From Bacteroidota bacterium (GTDB lineage Bacteria > Bacteroidota > Bacteroidia > B-17B0 > Aurantibacillaceae), in NCBI GenBank assembly GCA_018267825.1, contig JAFDXR010000005.1, positions 124,001-188,000 on the forward strand: a stretch of 64,000 bases of DNA, written 5' to 3'. The stretch's first letter is position 1; the number at the start of each line of letters is the position of its first letter. Shown here piece after piece: positions 17,378-25,862 of this stretch. Made by a program: the position numbers and the translations under genes. Under the pieces are notes generated by a model. That model was not told the DNA's origin and did not search any database. It worked only from the letters and a program-made list of their open reading frames with translations.

Positions 17378-18454
17378 GTTCTGCCCTCCCGGTTTTGAAA
17401 AGCGATGCACCAGGCCCAGAGCAGGCTTCTCGATAAGAAACCAGGATAATACGGCAATGATCAGTGTTACAGACATGGTATATATCATACTTTCGTAACT
17501 TCCCAACGAAGGAAACAGGCATGCGAAGCATTGCTGAACAACGAATCCATAAATATAAATTCCGTAGGAGTAATCACCACCCGGTTTTACAGCAATCACA
17601 TAACGGTTGGAAGCCAGTATCAATAACGTATAGATCAGGAAAATGTAAAACAGAAATTGTGAGAAACCACTGTCGTCCTTAAACAGAAGCCACAACACCA
17701 GAAAAATAATACTGAACACTGGCCACAATACAATGTAACGACTGTATAAAAAAGCAACCGCGCCGGCCATAAAAAACAACAGGAGGTTTGATCCGTACTC
17801 TGTGAAAAAATAATCGAGCCACTCCTGCTTTTGCATATATACAATGGCGAGTCCTGCAAACAAGATCAGTACCAATAAGGGTTTCCGGAGCACCCTGCAA
17901 ATACCCAGCAATAGCATTACGATATAACAACGAACCTCAACGGGCAAAGTCCACAGCGAGCCATTCACTGTATGCGGAACGAGGTTTGTATCAAATACAC
18001 CGGGCAGATTGTAAGTTACGGTGTACAGCAAAGCATTTGTTCCCAGGTAATGCCATGTATCGGCCTGTGAAAAGTAGGCTGAAACTGTAAGTGTACTGAG
18101 CCACGGTCCGACTACGAAGACCGTCAGCAACAGGCATACCAATAAAGCGGGCCATATGCGAAAAACACGTTTCCATAAAAAATCGAGGGCATGCCTGGCG
18201 CGCAGATAGCTGCCACATACCAGGAACCCGCTTAAAAAAAAGAAAACATACACCGCCAGGCTGCCACTGTAGTCTGTGTGAAGAACAGCCCGCAGCGGCT
18301 CCTCTGAAGAGGCATGGAAAAGAACAAAGGAGTGCCCGAAGATAACACTCAGCGCAGCCAGTAAGCGGATCACATCGAAATTATTGCGCTCCCTGTCCAG
18401 AAGCACATCAAGTGTCTTATCCTTCGGTGCTATATAAGACAAAACACGTTTCAT
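17366..18454 (-). CDS. membrane acyltransferase 3 family protein (OafA/YrhL-like)
   Basis: 362 residues, about ten membrane segments. The motif DVIRLLAALSVIFGHSFVL contains the conserved His and preceding Arg of acyltransferase family 3; a second conserved Arg lies in VEVRCYIVMLL. Members transfer acetyl or other acyl groups to surface sugars or peptidoglycan in the inner membrane. The acceptor here is unknown. Convergent and overlapping with the response regulator by 12 bases; 18 bases after the 145-residue gene that precedes it. Confidence 0.85.
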   Translation of the reverse strand: MKRVLSYIAPKDKTLDVLLDRERNNFDVIRLLAALSVIFGHSFVLFHASSEEPLRAVLHTDYSGSLAVYVFFFLSGFLVCGSYLRARHALDFLWKRVFRIWPALLVCLLLTVFVVGPWLSTLTVSAYFSQADTWHYLGTNALLYTVTYNLPGVFDTNLVPHTVNGSLWTLPVEVRCYIVMLLLGICRVLRKPLLVLILFAGLAIVYMQKQEWLDYFFTEYGSNLLLFFMAGAVAFLYSRYIVLWPVFSIIFLVLWLLFKDDSGFSQFLFYIFLIYTLLILASNRYVIAVKPGGDYSYGIYIYGFVVQQCFACLFPSLGSYESMIYTMSVTLIIAVLSWFLIEKPALGLVHRFSKPGGQNSVQ

Positions 18455-18472
18455 ACCTGCAAATAAATATGG

Positions 18473-18910
18473 CTATAAATTGGGATTAATGGTTCTGAAC
18501 CATTCAAGTGCCTGTTCTTCGTTTGCAAAAACCTTTGCCGGATATGGGAAGCGGCGAAGTTTATAATAAAAATCAACCACAATACGTGTTGGAAGATCAT
18601 GAACAATAACAGCTTCTGCAACACAGGTGGGCTTTCTGCCAAGTTCTTTATAGAAATCATATTCACGCGCTTCCTGTGTAATATCCTGGCGCTGACCGGT
18701 GACCACTATTGTAAAATAGGGATTATCTCCCGTCATAGCAACATTGGTTTGTGATAGTTCAATCACATCCTCCACCTGCAGGACAACGTCATCCATGAAA
18801 CGGAATGCGATCACATTTCCTTGGTACAACGTCGCAGTTGCAATCCGAAGTTCCTGTGATCTGATTTCTTTCAGATCTAATGTTCTATTTTTTTCCTTTT
18901 CTGGTGTCAT
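18473..18910 (-). CDS. SpoIIAA-like/DUF7793-type protein
   Basis: 145 residues. No enzymatic motif. The order of blocks (a beta strand LQVEDVIELS, then PYFTIVVTGQRQDITQEARE, then a Cys/Ala-rich strand AEAVIVHDLPTRIVVDFYY, then PYPAKVFANEEQALEWF) matches the STAS/SpoIIAA-like fold seen in DUF7793 proteins. A distant paralogue lies at 31396. Its first 26 bases overlap the end of the upstream hexapeptide-transferase gene, so the two are co-transcribed. Function unknown. Confidence 0.6.
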   Translation of the reverse strand: MTPEKEKNRTLDLKEIRSQELRIATATLYQGNVIAFRFMDDVVLQVEDVIELSQTNVAMTGDNPYFTIVVTGQRQDITQEAREYDFYKELGRKPTCVAEAVIVHDLPTRIVVDFYYKLRRFPYPAKVFANEEQALEWFRTINPNL

Positions 18911-19493
18911 TCAACGTTTTGTATACGTCTTGTTGCTTTGGGCGATAGGCCGGAACTCTGCGAAGTGGTTCACAAGGTTTCAATGTGGCAAAACATTCTG
19001 CCGGAAGCTGCTGGTATAATTTTGTACCCTGGGTTTTCCAGGCAATCATTTCATCGGTTACGTCTTTCACGATTTTGGCAGGATTACCCACCACTACTTT
19101 CCGTTCCGGGATGATCATATCAGCCGGAACAAAACATAAGGCGCCGATCACACAATTGTCGCCAATCTCCACGTTATCCATCACCACGGCATTCATCCCT
19201 ACAAGCACATTGCGGCCTATAGTCCCTCCATGTATAATGGCACCATGTCCAATATGGGCCGACTCTTTCAGTAATACCGTTACTCCCGGGAACATATGGA
19301 TCGTGCAATTTTCCTGAACATTACAACCATCTTCAATAATAATCTGCCCCCAATCGCCACGAATGGCAGCTCCCGGACCAATATATACGTCTCTCCCGAT
19401 AATTACATTTCCGGTAACTGTTGCATTGGGGTGTATAAAGGACGATTTGTGTATAACGGGCTTATACCCGTTAAATTCGAACACGTTAGCCAT
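18885..19493 (-). CDS. PaaY/gamma-carbonic-anhydrase-type hexapeptide protein
   Basis: 202 residues. Residues about 10-150 form a left-handed beta helix of hexapeptide repeats (PNATVTGNVIIGRDVYIGPG, IGHGAIIHGG, IGRNVLVGMNAVVMDN, IGDNCVIGA). The His residues in CTIHMFPG, HIGHG and IIHGG occupy the metal positions of the gamma-carbonic-anhydrase/PaaY group, unlike plain acetyltransferases. The C-terminal 45 residues are extended and basic. Likely a trimeric cytosolic enzyme: carbonic anhydrase or CoA thioesterase/ligand-binding protein. No paa gene is nearby. Confidence 0.8.
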   Translation of the reverse strand: MANVFEFNGYKPVIHKSSFIHPNATVTGNVIIGRDVYIGPGAAIRGDWGQIIIEDGCNVQENCTIHMFPGVTVLLKESAHIGHGAIIHGGTIGRNVLVGMNAVVMDNVEIGDNCVIGALCFVPADMIIPERKVVVGNPAKIVKDVTDEMIAWKTQGTKLYQQLPAECFATLKPCEPLRRVPAYRPKQQDVYKTLNDTRKGKK

Positions 19494-19667
19494 GCTTAAA
19501 TATAAGTATTAAATACAATTTCGGGAGAATATATTTCGTTTTTTACTGAACCTCAGCCATTCTTTCCAATGCTTTCACTATCCTGCTTTTGAACAAACCC
19601 ATTTTACTTTTTTGTTCTTTTTTAGATTTCCGGATGCAAATTTATTGGTTATATTTACGATGATTCT

Positions 19668-20609
19668 ATGCAGGAAATTATAACTAAAATACCGCGGGAA
19701 GCCCTGTTGAGCGAACTCACCAAAGAACGTTTTGTGAGACATACCAACAATGGCGATAACGAGATTTATATTATTACCCATCATAATTCACCCCATGTTA
19801 TGATGGAAATTGGCCGCTTGCGTGAAGTTACTTTCAGACACGCCGGGGGAGGAACCGGAAAATCATTCGACATTGATGAATTCGACACCAGTGAGCATCC
19901 TTATCAGCAGTTGCTGGTATGGAATCCCGAAGACCAGGAAATAGTAGGTGCCTACCGTTTTATTCTATGCCGGGATGCTGAATACATCAACGGTGAAGTA
20001 AAACTTGCTACAACAGAACTCTTTCATTTCTCGGAGAAATTCTATAAAGACTACCTGGCCACCACCATTGAGCTCGGTCGTTCATTTATTCAACCCCAGT
20101 ATCAGCCGTCTGAGCAGTTCCGCAAAGGATTATTCAGCCTCGACAATCTGTGGGATGGCCTTGGCGCCATACTGGTCGATAATCCCGATATGGAATACTA
20201 TTTCGGGAAAGTAACCATGTACACCGATTTTAATGTTCAGGCCCGTGATTATATCCTCTCGTTCCTGAAATACTACTTCCCGGATCACCATAACCTGGTG
20301 ACCCCGATTCATCCGGTACACCTGAAAACAGATGTCAGCGAATTTCTGAATGAGATCAAAGGTCTCTCTTACAAAGATGGCCACAGCATTCTGAATAAGC
20401 GGGTACGGGCGCTTGGAGAGAACATTCCACCGCTTGTAAACGCTTACAGTAACCTGTCGAGCACCATGTTGTCATTCGGAACAGCCATTAATCCGACATT
20501 TGGTGATGTGGAAGAAACCGGAATCCTCGTAAAAATTTCCGATATTTATGCCAGCAAAAAAGAGCGACACGTCAATTCCTACATCCAGGAAAAGGCCAAT
20601 CGCCAATAA
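19668..20609 (+). CDS. GNAT acyltransferase, OlsB/GlsB-like (hemolysin-type)
   Basis: 313 residues. The core IGRLREVTFRHAG, DTSEHPYQQLLVWNPEDQEI, VGAYRFILCRD and ELGRSFIQPQYQ follows the acetyltransf_5 family (ornithine-lipid OlsB and Bacteroides glycine-lipid synthase GlsB). Such enzymes N-acylate an amino acid from acyl-ACP to begin aminolipid synthesis. The assignment to glycine or ornithine lipids is inference; the second acyltransferase (PlsC/OlsA/GlsA type) is not adjacent. Followed by engB after only nine bases, so probably one transcript. A TATATTTA sequence about 15 bases upstream of the ATG may be its -7 box. Confidence 0.75.
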   Translation: MQEIITKIPREALLSELTKERFVRHTNNGDNEIYIITHHNSPHVMMEIGRLREVTFRHAGGGTGKSFDIDEFDTSEHPYQQLLVWNPEDQEIVGAYRFILCRDAEYINGEVKLATTELFHFSEKFYKDYLATTIELGRSFIQPQYQPSEQFRKGLFSLDNLWDGLGAILVDNPDMEYYFGKVTMYTDFNVQARDYILSFLKYYFPDHHNLVTPIHPVHLKTDVSEFLNEIKGLSYKDGHSILNKRVRALGENIPPLVNAYSNLSSTMLSFGTAINPTFGDVEETGILVKISDIYASKKERHVNSYIQEKANRQ

Positions 20610-20618
20610 ACGCCCGGC

Positions 20619-21224
20619 ATGCAGATCACTAAAGCCATTTTCGTAAAAAGCAGTCCTGATGAAAAAGGCTGCCCTAAACCAGATAAACCGGAGTACGCGT
20701 TTATAGGTCGCAGTAACGTGGGCAAATCATCCCTGATCAATTCACTGTGCCATAAAAAGGATCTGGCCAAAACCTCTGCCAAGCCCGGAAAGACTCAGCT
20801 GATCAATCACTTCCTGATTAACGATACCTGGTACCTGGTAGATTTACCGGGTTATGGCTATGCCCGAACCAGCAAAAGCAATCTCGAAAAATTCGAAGCA
20901 CTCATCAGCGAATATATTATTACCCGTAAAAACCTCATCTGCCTGTTTATTCTGATCGACAGCCGACTGGAAATGCAGAATATTGATGCGGAATTTATGG
21001 AATGGTGTGCCGATAAAGAAATCCCGTTCTGTATTGTCTTTACAAAATCAGATAAACTGACCCGGAATCAGCTAAACACGAACATTTTCAAATACACCAA
21101 CCAACTGAAGAAAAACTGGGAAGAACTGCCGCCGTATTTTATCACCTCGGCCGAAACCGGTGCTGGGAAAGAAGATCTCATGAACTACATCGGGGAAAAC
21201 CTCCAATACTTTGTTGCGCCCTGA
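20619..21224 (+). CDS. engB: ribosome biogenesis GTPase EngB (YsxC/YihA)
   Basis: 201 residues, single GTPase domain: G1 GRSNVGKSSLINSL, T-rich switch SAKPGKTQLINHF, G3 DLPGYGYA, G4 FTKSDK. The YA-x-T after G3 and the short length are typical of the TrmE-Era-EngA-like EngB group, needed for 50S assembly. Third ribosome-assembly GTPase of the window. The stop codon is one base before the ATG of the next gene, so translation is probably coupled. Confidence 0.95.
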   Translation: MQITKAIFVKSSPDEKGCPKPDKPEYAFIGRSNVGKSSLINSLCHKKDLAKTSAKPGKTQLINHFLINDTWYLVDLPGYGYARTSKSNLEKFEALISEYIITRKNLICLFILIDSRLEMQNIDAEFMEWCADKEIPFCIVFTKSDKLTRNQLNTNIFKYTNQLKKNWEELPPYFITSAETGAGKEDLMNYIGENLQYFVAP

Positions 21225-21225
21225 T

Positions 21226-21555
21226 ATGCTTACCGACTGGCAACTCCTTCAAAATAAGCTGAAAGAACGTTTTGGCTCCGAAATGGAACACGACACGCTG
21301 CTGTTTATGATCGGCCTGCAGGAGCTTGGTAAACCTTATCAGAAATATAAAAAAGACCAGAAACTGGAAGTGATGCATATTGCTGTATGCACACTGCTGG
21401 AACCTTTTGGTTTTTATGAATATAAAGGCCGCGACGACGACGGATGGCCACATTGGGAACTGAAAGAATCGCTTCCGCACCTCGATGCCAAACAGCAGAA
21501 TAAACTCATCAACGAAGCTATTATTGATTACTTCAAGAGATCAGGTTTAATTTGA
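21226..21555 (+). CDS. conserved small cytosolic protein of unknown function
   Basis: 109 residues from ATG 21226, one base after the engB stop; an upstream TTG would overlap engB. Mostly helical and charged (GLQELGKPYQKYKKDQKLEVMHIAV, DDDGWPHWELKE). No domain recognised. The position directly after engB and coupled translation suggest a role in the same process or simply shared transcription. It is followed by a terminator that mainly serves the opposite strand. Confidence 0.7.
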   Translation: MLTDWQLLQNKLKERFGSEMEHDTLLFMIGLQELGKPYQKYKKDQKLEVMHIAVCTLLEPFGFYEYKGRDDDGWPHWELKESLPHLDAKQQNKLINEAIIDYFKRSGLI

Positions 21556-21561
21556 ATCCCA

Positions 21562-21586
21562 TAAAAAAAGCCCGCATGTGCGGGCT
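21562..21586 (-). terminator. rho-independent terminator (convergent gene pair)
   Basis: GCCCGC-ATGT-GCGGGC with AAAAAAA on the plus-strand left side, which is a T-run on the minus strand. It ends the minus-strand lipoprotein gene; on the plus strand it has only a short T-tail and would be weak. Confidence 0.8.
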
Positions 21587-21609
21587 TCTGTATAATATAC
21601 GGTGAGGTT

Positions 21610-21957
21610 TTATTTCACAGTGATTGTTTTGCTTACTTTCTGGCCTTCTTCCAGTTTTACGATGCCCTGACCGGTTAAGGTACCCGAAACAGCCGACACA
21701 TCGAGAATAGCAGGTAATTTAAAGGTATAGGTTGAAACCCCTCCACCATCAGAAACTCCCTGTGCCTTGAGATCGGCCTCCACTGTAGAACCGCTGCTGG
21801 TTTTTACATTCGCATAAAGCTTTACGGTGGCTCCGCCCAAAGCGTTACCATTGGCATCAATTGTTCTGATTTCCAGCTGGCAATCCGTTTTCTTTTCGCA
21901 TGAGCTGATCAGCAACACACACAATACAAGTGGCAGAATAAGAAATTTTAACTTCAT
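21610..21957 (-). CDS. small lipoprotein with carboxypeptidase-regulatory-like beta domain
   Basis: 115 residues. Type II signal peptide with lipobox LLISSC (Cys at about residue 21), so it is a lipoprotein. The mature part (IRTIDANGNALGGATVKLYA, then SDGGGVSTYTFKLPAILDV) looks like a single beta-sandwich of the CarboxypepD_reg/PKD-like sort often found in Bacteroidota lipoproteins. ATG 21957 is chosen since it begins the signal peptide (MKLKFLILPLVL). Divergent from the cyclophilin gene; function unknown. Confidence 0.75.
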   Translation of the reverse strand: MKLKFLILPLVLCVLLISSCEKKTDCQLEIRTIDANGNALGGATVKLYANVKTSSGSTVEADLKAQGVSDGGGVSTYTFKLPAILDVSAVSGTLTGQGIVKLEEGQKVSKTITVK

Positions 21958-22021
21958 CAGTTTTCGTTTTTCGTCAAAATGGATGATATTCGTATTAACA
22001 AATATAACAATTTTTTGAGAA

Positions 22022-22933
22022 ATGAAAGCTCCGGTATACATTTTATTGATTATAAGTGCCTGCCTGATGATTAAACCGTCAGCAGCCCAACCCCTGGCCT
22101 CACAAACGGCCGGTTTTTATGATACCGATCGGGCCGAAAAACAACGTAACCAGCAAATCGGCGAGCCCACTTTTTCAAAAGAAACGGTTGTCATTTCAAC
22201 AGAATTCGGCGAGATTAAAATAAAGCTGTTCAATGAAACGCCCCTGCACCGCGACAATTTTCTGAAGCTGGTAAAACAGGGTTTCTACGACAGCCTGCTC
22301 TTTCACCGCGTGATCGAACAGTTTATGATCCAGGGAGGCGACCCCTACAGCAAGCATGCCGGCCCCAATGTGATGCTGGGCGACAGCGATCTCCACTATA
22401 CTATACCGGCAGAGTTCAATCCGAAATTATTTCACAGAAAAGGCATGCTCTGTGCTGCCCGCGAAAGCGATGATAAAAACCCCACCAAAGCCTCTTCGGC
22501 CTGCCAGTTTTACATTGTACAGGGGCGCGTATTCAACGATCAGGAACTCAAAGCCCAGGAATACCGGCAAAACAAAGCCCTGCTTGCAAAAATCACGGCA
22601 GACATTATCCTCAATGATCCGGCAGCCAAAGCTCTCCAGGACAGGATACATGCCTATGAATCGGCCGGAAATAAAGACAGTATGGCCGTGGAAACAAAAC
22701 GCCTGGATGCCATGGTAAAAACGGTGTATGAGAAAACCGAACATTACACCTTCACACCTGAACAGGTACAGGCCTATAAAACAGTTGGCGGCACACCACA
22801 CCTCGACAGGAATTATACCGTATTTGGCCAGGTGATCGAAGGACTTGATGTGCTTGATAAAATAGCCGCTGTCGCTACCAATCGCCAGAATCGCCCGCTC
22901 AGGGATATTCGTATGAATATGCGGATTGAGTAA
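22022..22933 (+). CDS. exported cyclophilin-type peptidyl-prolyl isomerase
   Basis: 303 residues. Signal peptide 1-22 (cut after PSAAQ). Cyclophilin core: TEFGEIKIKLFNETPLHRDN, FHRVIEQFMIQGGDP with the catalytic Arg, SACQFYIVQGRVF and FGQVIEGLDVLDKIA. Between residues about 178 and 250 a charged helical insertion interrupts the fold before its last strands, making the protein about 100 residues longer than E. coli PpiA. It should act on proline bonds in the periplasm. Monocistronic. Confidence 0.9.
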   Translation: MKAPVYILLIISACLMIKPSAAQPLASQTAGFYDTDRAEKQRNQQIGEPTFSKETVVISTEFGEIKIKLFNETPLHRDNFLKLVKQGFYDSLLFHRVIEQFMIQGGDPYSKHAGPNVMLGDSDLHYTIPAEFNPKLFHRKGMLCAARESDDKNPTKASSACQFYIVQGRVFNDQELKAQEYRQNKALLAKITADIILNDPAAKALQDRIHAYESAGNKDSMAVETKRLDAMVKTVYEKTEHYTFTPEQVQAYKTVGGTPHLDRNYTVFGQVIEGLDVLDKIAAVATNRQNRPLRDIRMNMRIE

Positions 22934-23011
22934 TCTGTTTCCTGTTACAGGTTGCTTTGTCGTTCCGAAATAACAGCGATTCGACCCTGAAAACCCGGGG
23001 GAACAACTCAC

Positions 23012-23043
23012 GCAGATATGCGCAGATGAAGAACGCGCAGATT
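23012..23043. repeat. three CGCAGAT units
   Basis: CGCAGAT occurs at 23012, 23022 and 23037 within the 199-base gap after the cyclophilin gene. Tracts of this kind (ACGCAGAT-type short repeats) look like a non-coding intergenic repeat; there is no hairpin or gene in the gap. Confidence 0.4.
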
Positions 23044-23132
23044 TACGCAAATGCAGGATAGGATTGCTGAAACATCTGCAGGAACCCATTCAAATTAAAA
23101 CCGTAAAACCTAAAGGGATTTCGTATGGCCTG

Positions 23133-24275
23133 TCAATAGGCCTTCACATTACCATTCTTAATAATGTAATCCACGCCATTGATGCTGAATTTTTTTCCGG
23201 TGGTCTGTTTCATCAGATCCGTAATATCCTGTTCGATGGTGTGAACCGAGCCTTTGGTTTTATAGGCAATATTCAGGTAATCTTCGTTGATCTCCATGCC
23301 TTCGTATACCCCACAGAGTATCACATGTACAGGCACCTTGATACGGGGCAGCATTTTAATATCGCGCACCTTGGCCCAGTTGTCGGCGATCAGTATCACA
23401 TCCTGCACTTTACCACTCTTATTGATCCCGAATAATAAAGCTTCCACCACATTTTCAGGAGCATCGCCTCCCTGCCCTTTTTTAATGGTCATATCCATCG
23501 TAGCGATCAGTTCATCCACACTCCTGGCTTTGCAGTAATAAACACCACCCGTCGCGCCGATCTTTTTATCTTCATCGCGTTTACGATCGCCGTCATTAAA
23601 AAACGCGAAGCTCTGGCTCGTTGTGTCCTTCACGAAATGAAGTTTCAGCCAGGTGCTCACCTGTTGGGCATAAGGATACATGCTCCCTGTAAGGTCGGCC
23701 ACAATCAGTTTACTGCGCCATTGAGCATTACGCTGAAACACTTTTAAAACCACATTGTTCGCCGTATCAGCTTCTTTTGGCTGCAGATCGGCCTCGCTGT
23801 CGTCGCTGCGGCTTTCAAAAGCAAAATTCCCATTCCTGTCGTATACCTTATAATATCCGTTCAGGTAACCCTTCTTGTAATTGCCTTCTGCCTTGATGTT
23901 CCCGTTGGAGTGATACGAAATTTCGATCCCCTCCTTGACTCCGTTTTTATAGGTTTCGAAAAAATCTTTCCTGCACTTTTTAGAATAATAAGTAATCGGC
24001 CCGTCCAGAAGTCCGTCTTTGTAATAAGCCTCCTGCTCCACACAATCCGGAATATCATACCATTTTATTTCAAGTCCCTGTTTCTTATTATTCTTATAGG
24101 ACACTTCACTTTTCATGTCTCCATTGGGCCAGAACTCTACCCACACACCCTGTTTCAGGCTGTCTTTATCCAATACATTAATGGTATCGTTGTCGTGAAT
24201 GGTGTAGCTTATCATCGACTGGCCACGGAGGGCGCAGGCAAAACCGATGCTAAGTATGATAAGCAGGAACCTCAA
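23133..24275 (-). CDS. exported MORN-repeat plus von Willebrand A-like protein
   Basis: 380 residues. Signal peptide 1-18 (cut near ALRGQ). Residues about 30-155 hold five MORN-2 repeats (GVWVEFWPNGDMKSEVSYK, GLEIKWYD, GPITYYSKK, GIEISYHSNGNIKAEGNYK, GYYKVYDRNGNFAFE). Residues about 185-340 form a vWA-like domain: LIVADLTGSMYPYAQQV carries a MIDAS-type D-x-T-x-S, and ENVVEALLFGIN and VILIADNWAKVRD give the later strands. Known vWA domains bind metal and partner proteins. The pairing with MORN repeats is unusual. Divergent from pheS, 54 bases away. Role unknown. Confidence 0.75.
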   Translation of the reverse strand: MRFLLIILSIGFACALRGQSMISYTIHDNDTINVLDKDSLKQGVWVEFWPNGDMKSEVSYKNNKKQGLEIKWYDIPDCVEQEAYYKDGLLDGPITYYSKKCRKDFFETYKNGVKEGIEISYHSNGNIKAEGNYKKGYLNGYYKVYDRNGNFAFESRSDDSEADLQPKEADTANNVVLKVFQRNAQWRSKLIVADLTGSMYPYAQQVSTWLKLHFVKDTTSQSFAFFNDGDRKRDEDKKIGATGGVYYCKARSVDELIATMDMTIKKGQGGDAPENVVEALLFGINKSGKVQDVILIADNWAKVRDIKMLPRIKVPVHVILCGVYEGMEINEDYLNIAYKTKGSVHTIEQDITDLMKQTTGKKFSINGVDYIIKNGNVKAY

Positions 24276-24302
24276 GGTGATTCAATAAACAATAAAATTG
24301 AT

Positions 24303-24310
24303 TAATTTTG
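24303..24310 (+). promoter_or_regulatory. promoter -7 box of pheS
   Basis: TAATTTTG fits TAnnTTTG and ends 19 bases before the pheS ATG, implying a leader of about 15 nt. No attenuator or T-box is visible. Confidence 0.5.
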
Positions 24311-24329
24311 CAGGAATAACCAAGAAATA

Positions 24330-25358
24330 ATGCTTGAAAGAATAAACAACATATTAGCTGAAGTTGAAGAGTTCACTGCGCAAAGCAAAGAACAACTCGA
24401 AGAGTATCGCATCAAATGGCTGAGCAAAAAAGGCCAGATCTCAGAATTGTTCGAAGACTTTAAAACAGTGGCTCCCGAGGTAAAGCGTGAGATGGGTCAG
24501 AAACTGAATGAGCTCCGCAATAAAGCCCAGGAGAAAATCAACGATCTGAAAGAGAAATTTGAAAAAGATAATTCCTCTTCTGCAGCAGCTTCCATTGATC
24601 TGACACTTCCATCTGATCCTGCTATTCAGCTGGGTGCGCGACATCCCTTGTCGGTGGTAAAAAACCAGATCATTGATATCTTTTCACGCATCGGCTTCAC
24701 CGTGAGTGATGGTCGTGAGATTGAAGACGACTGGCATAATTTCACAGCGTTGAATACTCCCGAAAATCACCCGGCACGCGACATGCAGGACACGTTCTAT
24801 GTGCAGACCAATCCCGAGATTGTACTGCGTACGCAGACCTCCAGTGTGCAGGTGCACATTATGGAAAACCAGAAACCGCCGATCCGCACCATTTCGCCGG
24901 GACGTGTTTACCGCAACGAAGCAATCAGTGCGCGAGCGCATTGCCAGTTTCACCAGGTAGAAGGTTTGTATATCGATGAACAGGTTTCCTTTGCTGATCT
25001 GAAACAGACCTTACAATATTTTTCCAAAGAAATGTTTGGTGCCGACACCAAAATACGTATGCGTCCGAGCTATTTCCCATTTACAGAACCAAGTGCTGAA
25101 GTTGACATCAGTTGTACACTTTGTAAAGGCAAAGGCTGCAACGTTTGTAAATATACCGGCTGGGTGGAAATCCTTGGCTGTGGTATGGTAGACCCCCAGG
25201 TGCTTGAAAACTGTGGCATTGACAGCCAGAAATACAAAGGCTTTGCTTTTGGTATGGGTATAGAACGTATTACCATGCTCAAATACCAGGTTAAAGACCT
25301 GCGCCTGTTTTTCGAAAATGATGTCAGGTTCCTGAAACAGTTTACGCCGGCTGTATAA
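24330..25358 (+). CDS. pheS: phenylalanyl-tRNA synthetase alpha subunit
   Basis: 342 residues. N-terminal coiled coil (residues about 1-85) that binds tRNA, then the class II catalytic core: motif 2 PGRVYRNEAISARAHCQFHQVEGL, FTEPSAEVDIS and motif 3 GFAFGMGIERITMLKY. A Cys-rich insert CTLCKGKGCNVCKYTGW may bind zinc; it is of a type common in Bacteroidota PheS. Forms the alpha2beta2 enzyme; pheT is not in the window. Followed at four bases by a TPR gene. Confidence 0.96.
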   Translation: MLERINNILAEVEEFTAQSKEQLEEYRIKWLSKKGQISELFEDFKTVAPEVKREMGQKLNELRNKAQEKINDLKEKFEKDNSSSAAASIDLTLPSDPAIQLGARHPLSVVKNQIIDIFSRIGFTVSDGREIEDDWHNFTALNTPENHPARDMQDTFYVQTNPEIVLRTQTSSVQVHIMENQKPPIRTISPGRVYRNEAISARAHCQFHQVEGLYIDEQVSFADLKQTLQYFSKEMFGADTKIRMRPSYFPFTEPSAEVDISCTLCKGKGCNVCKYTGWVEILGCGMVDPQVLENCGIDSQKYKGFAFGMGIERITMLKYQVKDLRLFFENDVRFLKQFTPAV

Positions 25359-25362
25359 CTAC

Positions 25363-25683
25363 ATGGACAGGGCTTCGCGTCGGGATATGCTTTTGGAAAT
25401 GCTCGGTAAAGAGCCGAACGATCTGTTTCTGAATTATGCCCTGGCTATGGAATACATGGCCTCTGAAGAATTCGGAACCGCTGAAACCCAGTTACTGAAA
25501 GTTCTTTCAATAGACGCTACACACCTGCCTTGTTTTTACCAGTTGGGTAAAATATACGAGCAGCTCGGTACACCTGAAAAGGCCCTCGGCTATTATAAAC
25601 AGGGGCTTGCACTGGCACAGAAACAGGGCAATAAAAAAGCGCAGGGCGAACTCAACGAAGCCATCTGGCTGTTGGAGGACTGA
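25363..25683 (+). CDS. TPR protein downstream of pheS
   Basis: 106 residues with two to three tetratricopeptide repeats (DLFLNYALAMEYMASEEFGTAE, LPCFYQLGKIYEQLGTPEKAL). Cytosolic, no signal peptide. Four bases after pheS, so co-transcribed. TPR units bind partner proteins; the partner is not known. Its TGA is the first codon of a tandem 63-base repeat that carries two terminator-like hairpins. Confidence 0.8.
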   Translation: MDRASRRDMLLEMLGKEPNDLFLNYALAMEYMASEEFGTAETQLLKVLSIDATHLPCFYQLGKIYEQLGTPEKALGYYKQGLALAQKQGNKKAQGELNEAIWLLED

Positions 25684-25806
25684 ACGTTAAGAAAAAGTCC
25701 GGTGGACTTTTTTAGTGAAGGGCCAGTTTGCAGGGCCGACCACTGAACGTTAAGAAAAAGTCCGTTGGATTTTTTTAGTGAGGGGCCAGTTTGCAGGGCC
25801 GGCCAT
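25681..25806. repeat. tandem 63-bp repeat with terminator-like hairpins
   Basis: Two copies, 25681-25743 and 25744-25806, about 93% identical. Each has TGAACGTTAAG, then AAAAAGTCC and a matching GGACTTTTT (25692-25712) or GGATTTTTT (25755-25775, G-T pair retained) with a 3-base loop, then GGGCCAGTTTGCAGGGCC. The hairpin with T-run works as a terminator of the pheS operon in both directions. The second copy makes a double terminator or marks a mobile/repetitive element. Confidence 0.8.
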
Positions 25807-25862
25807 TGAAACATACGTATAAGAATAAAGTTCCCGATACAAACCATTCATTCAACATCAAC

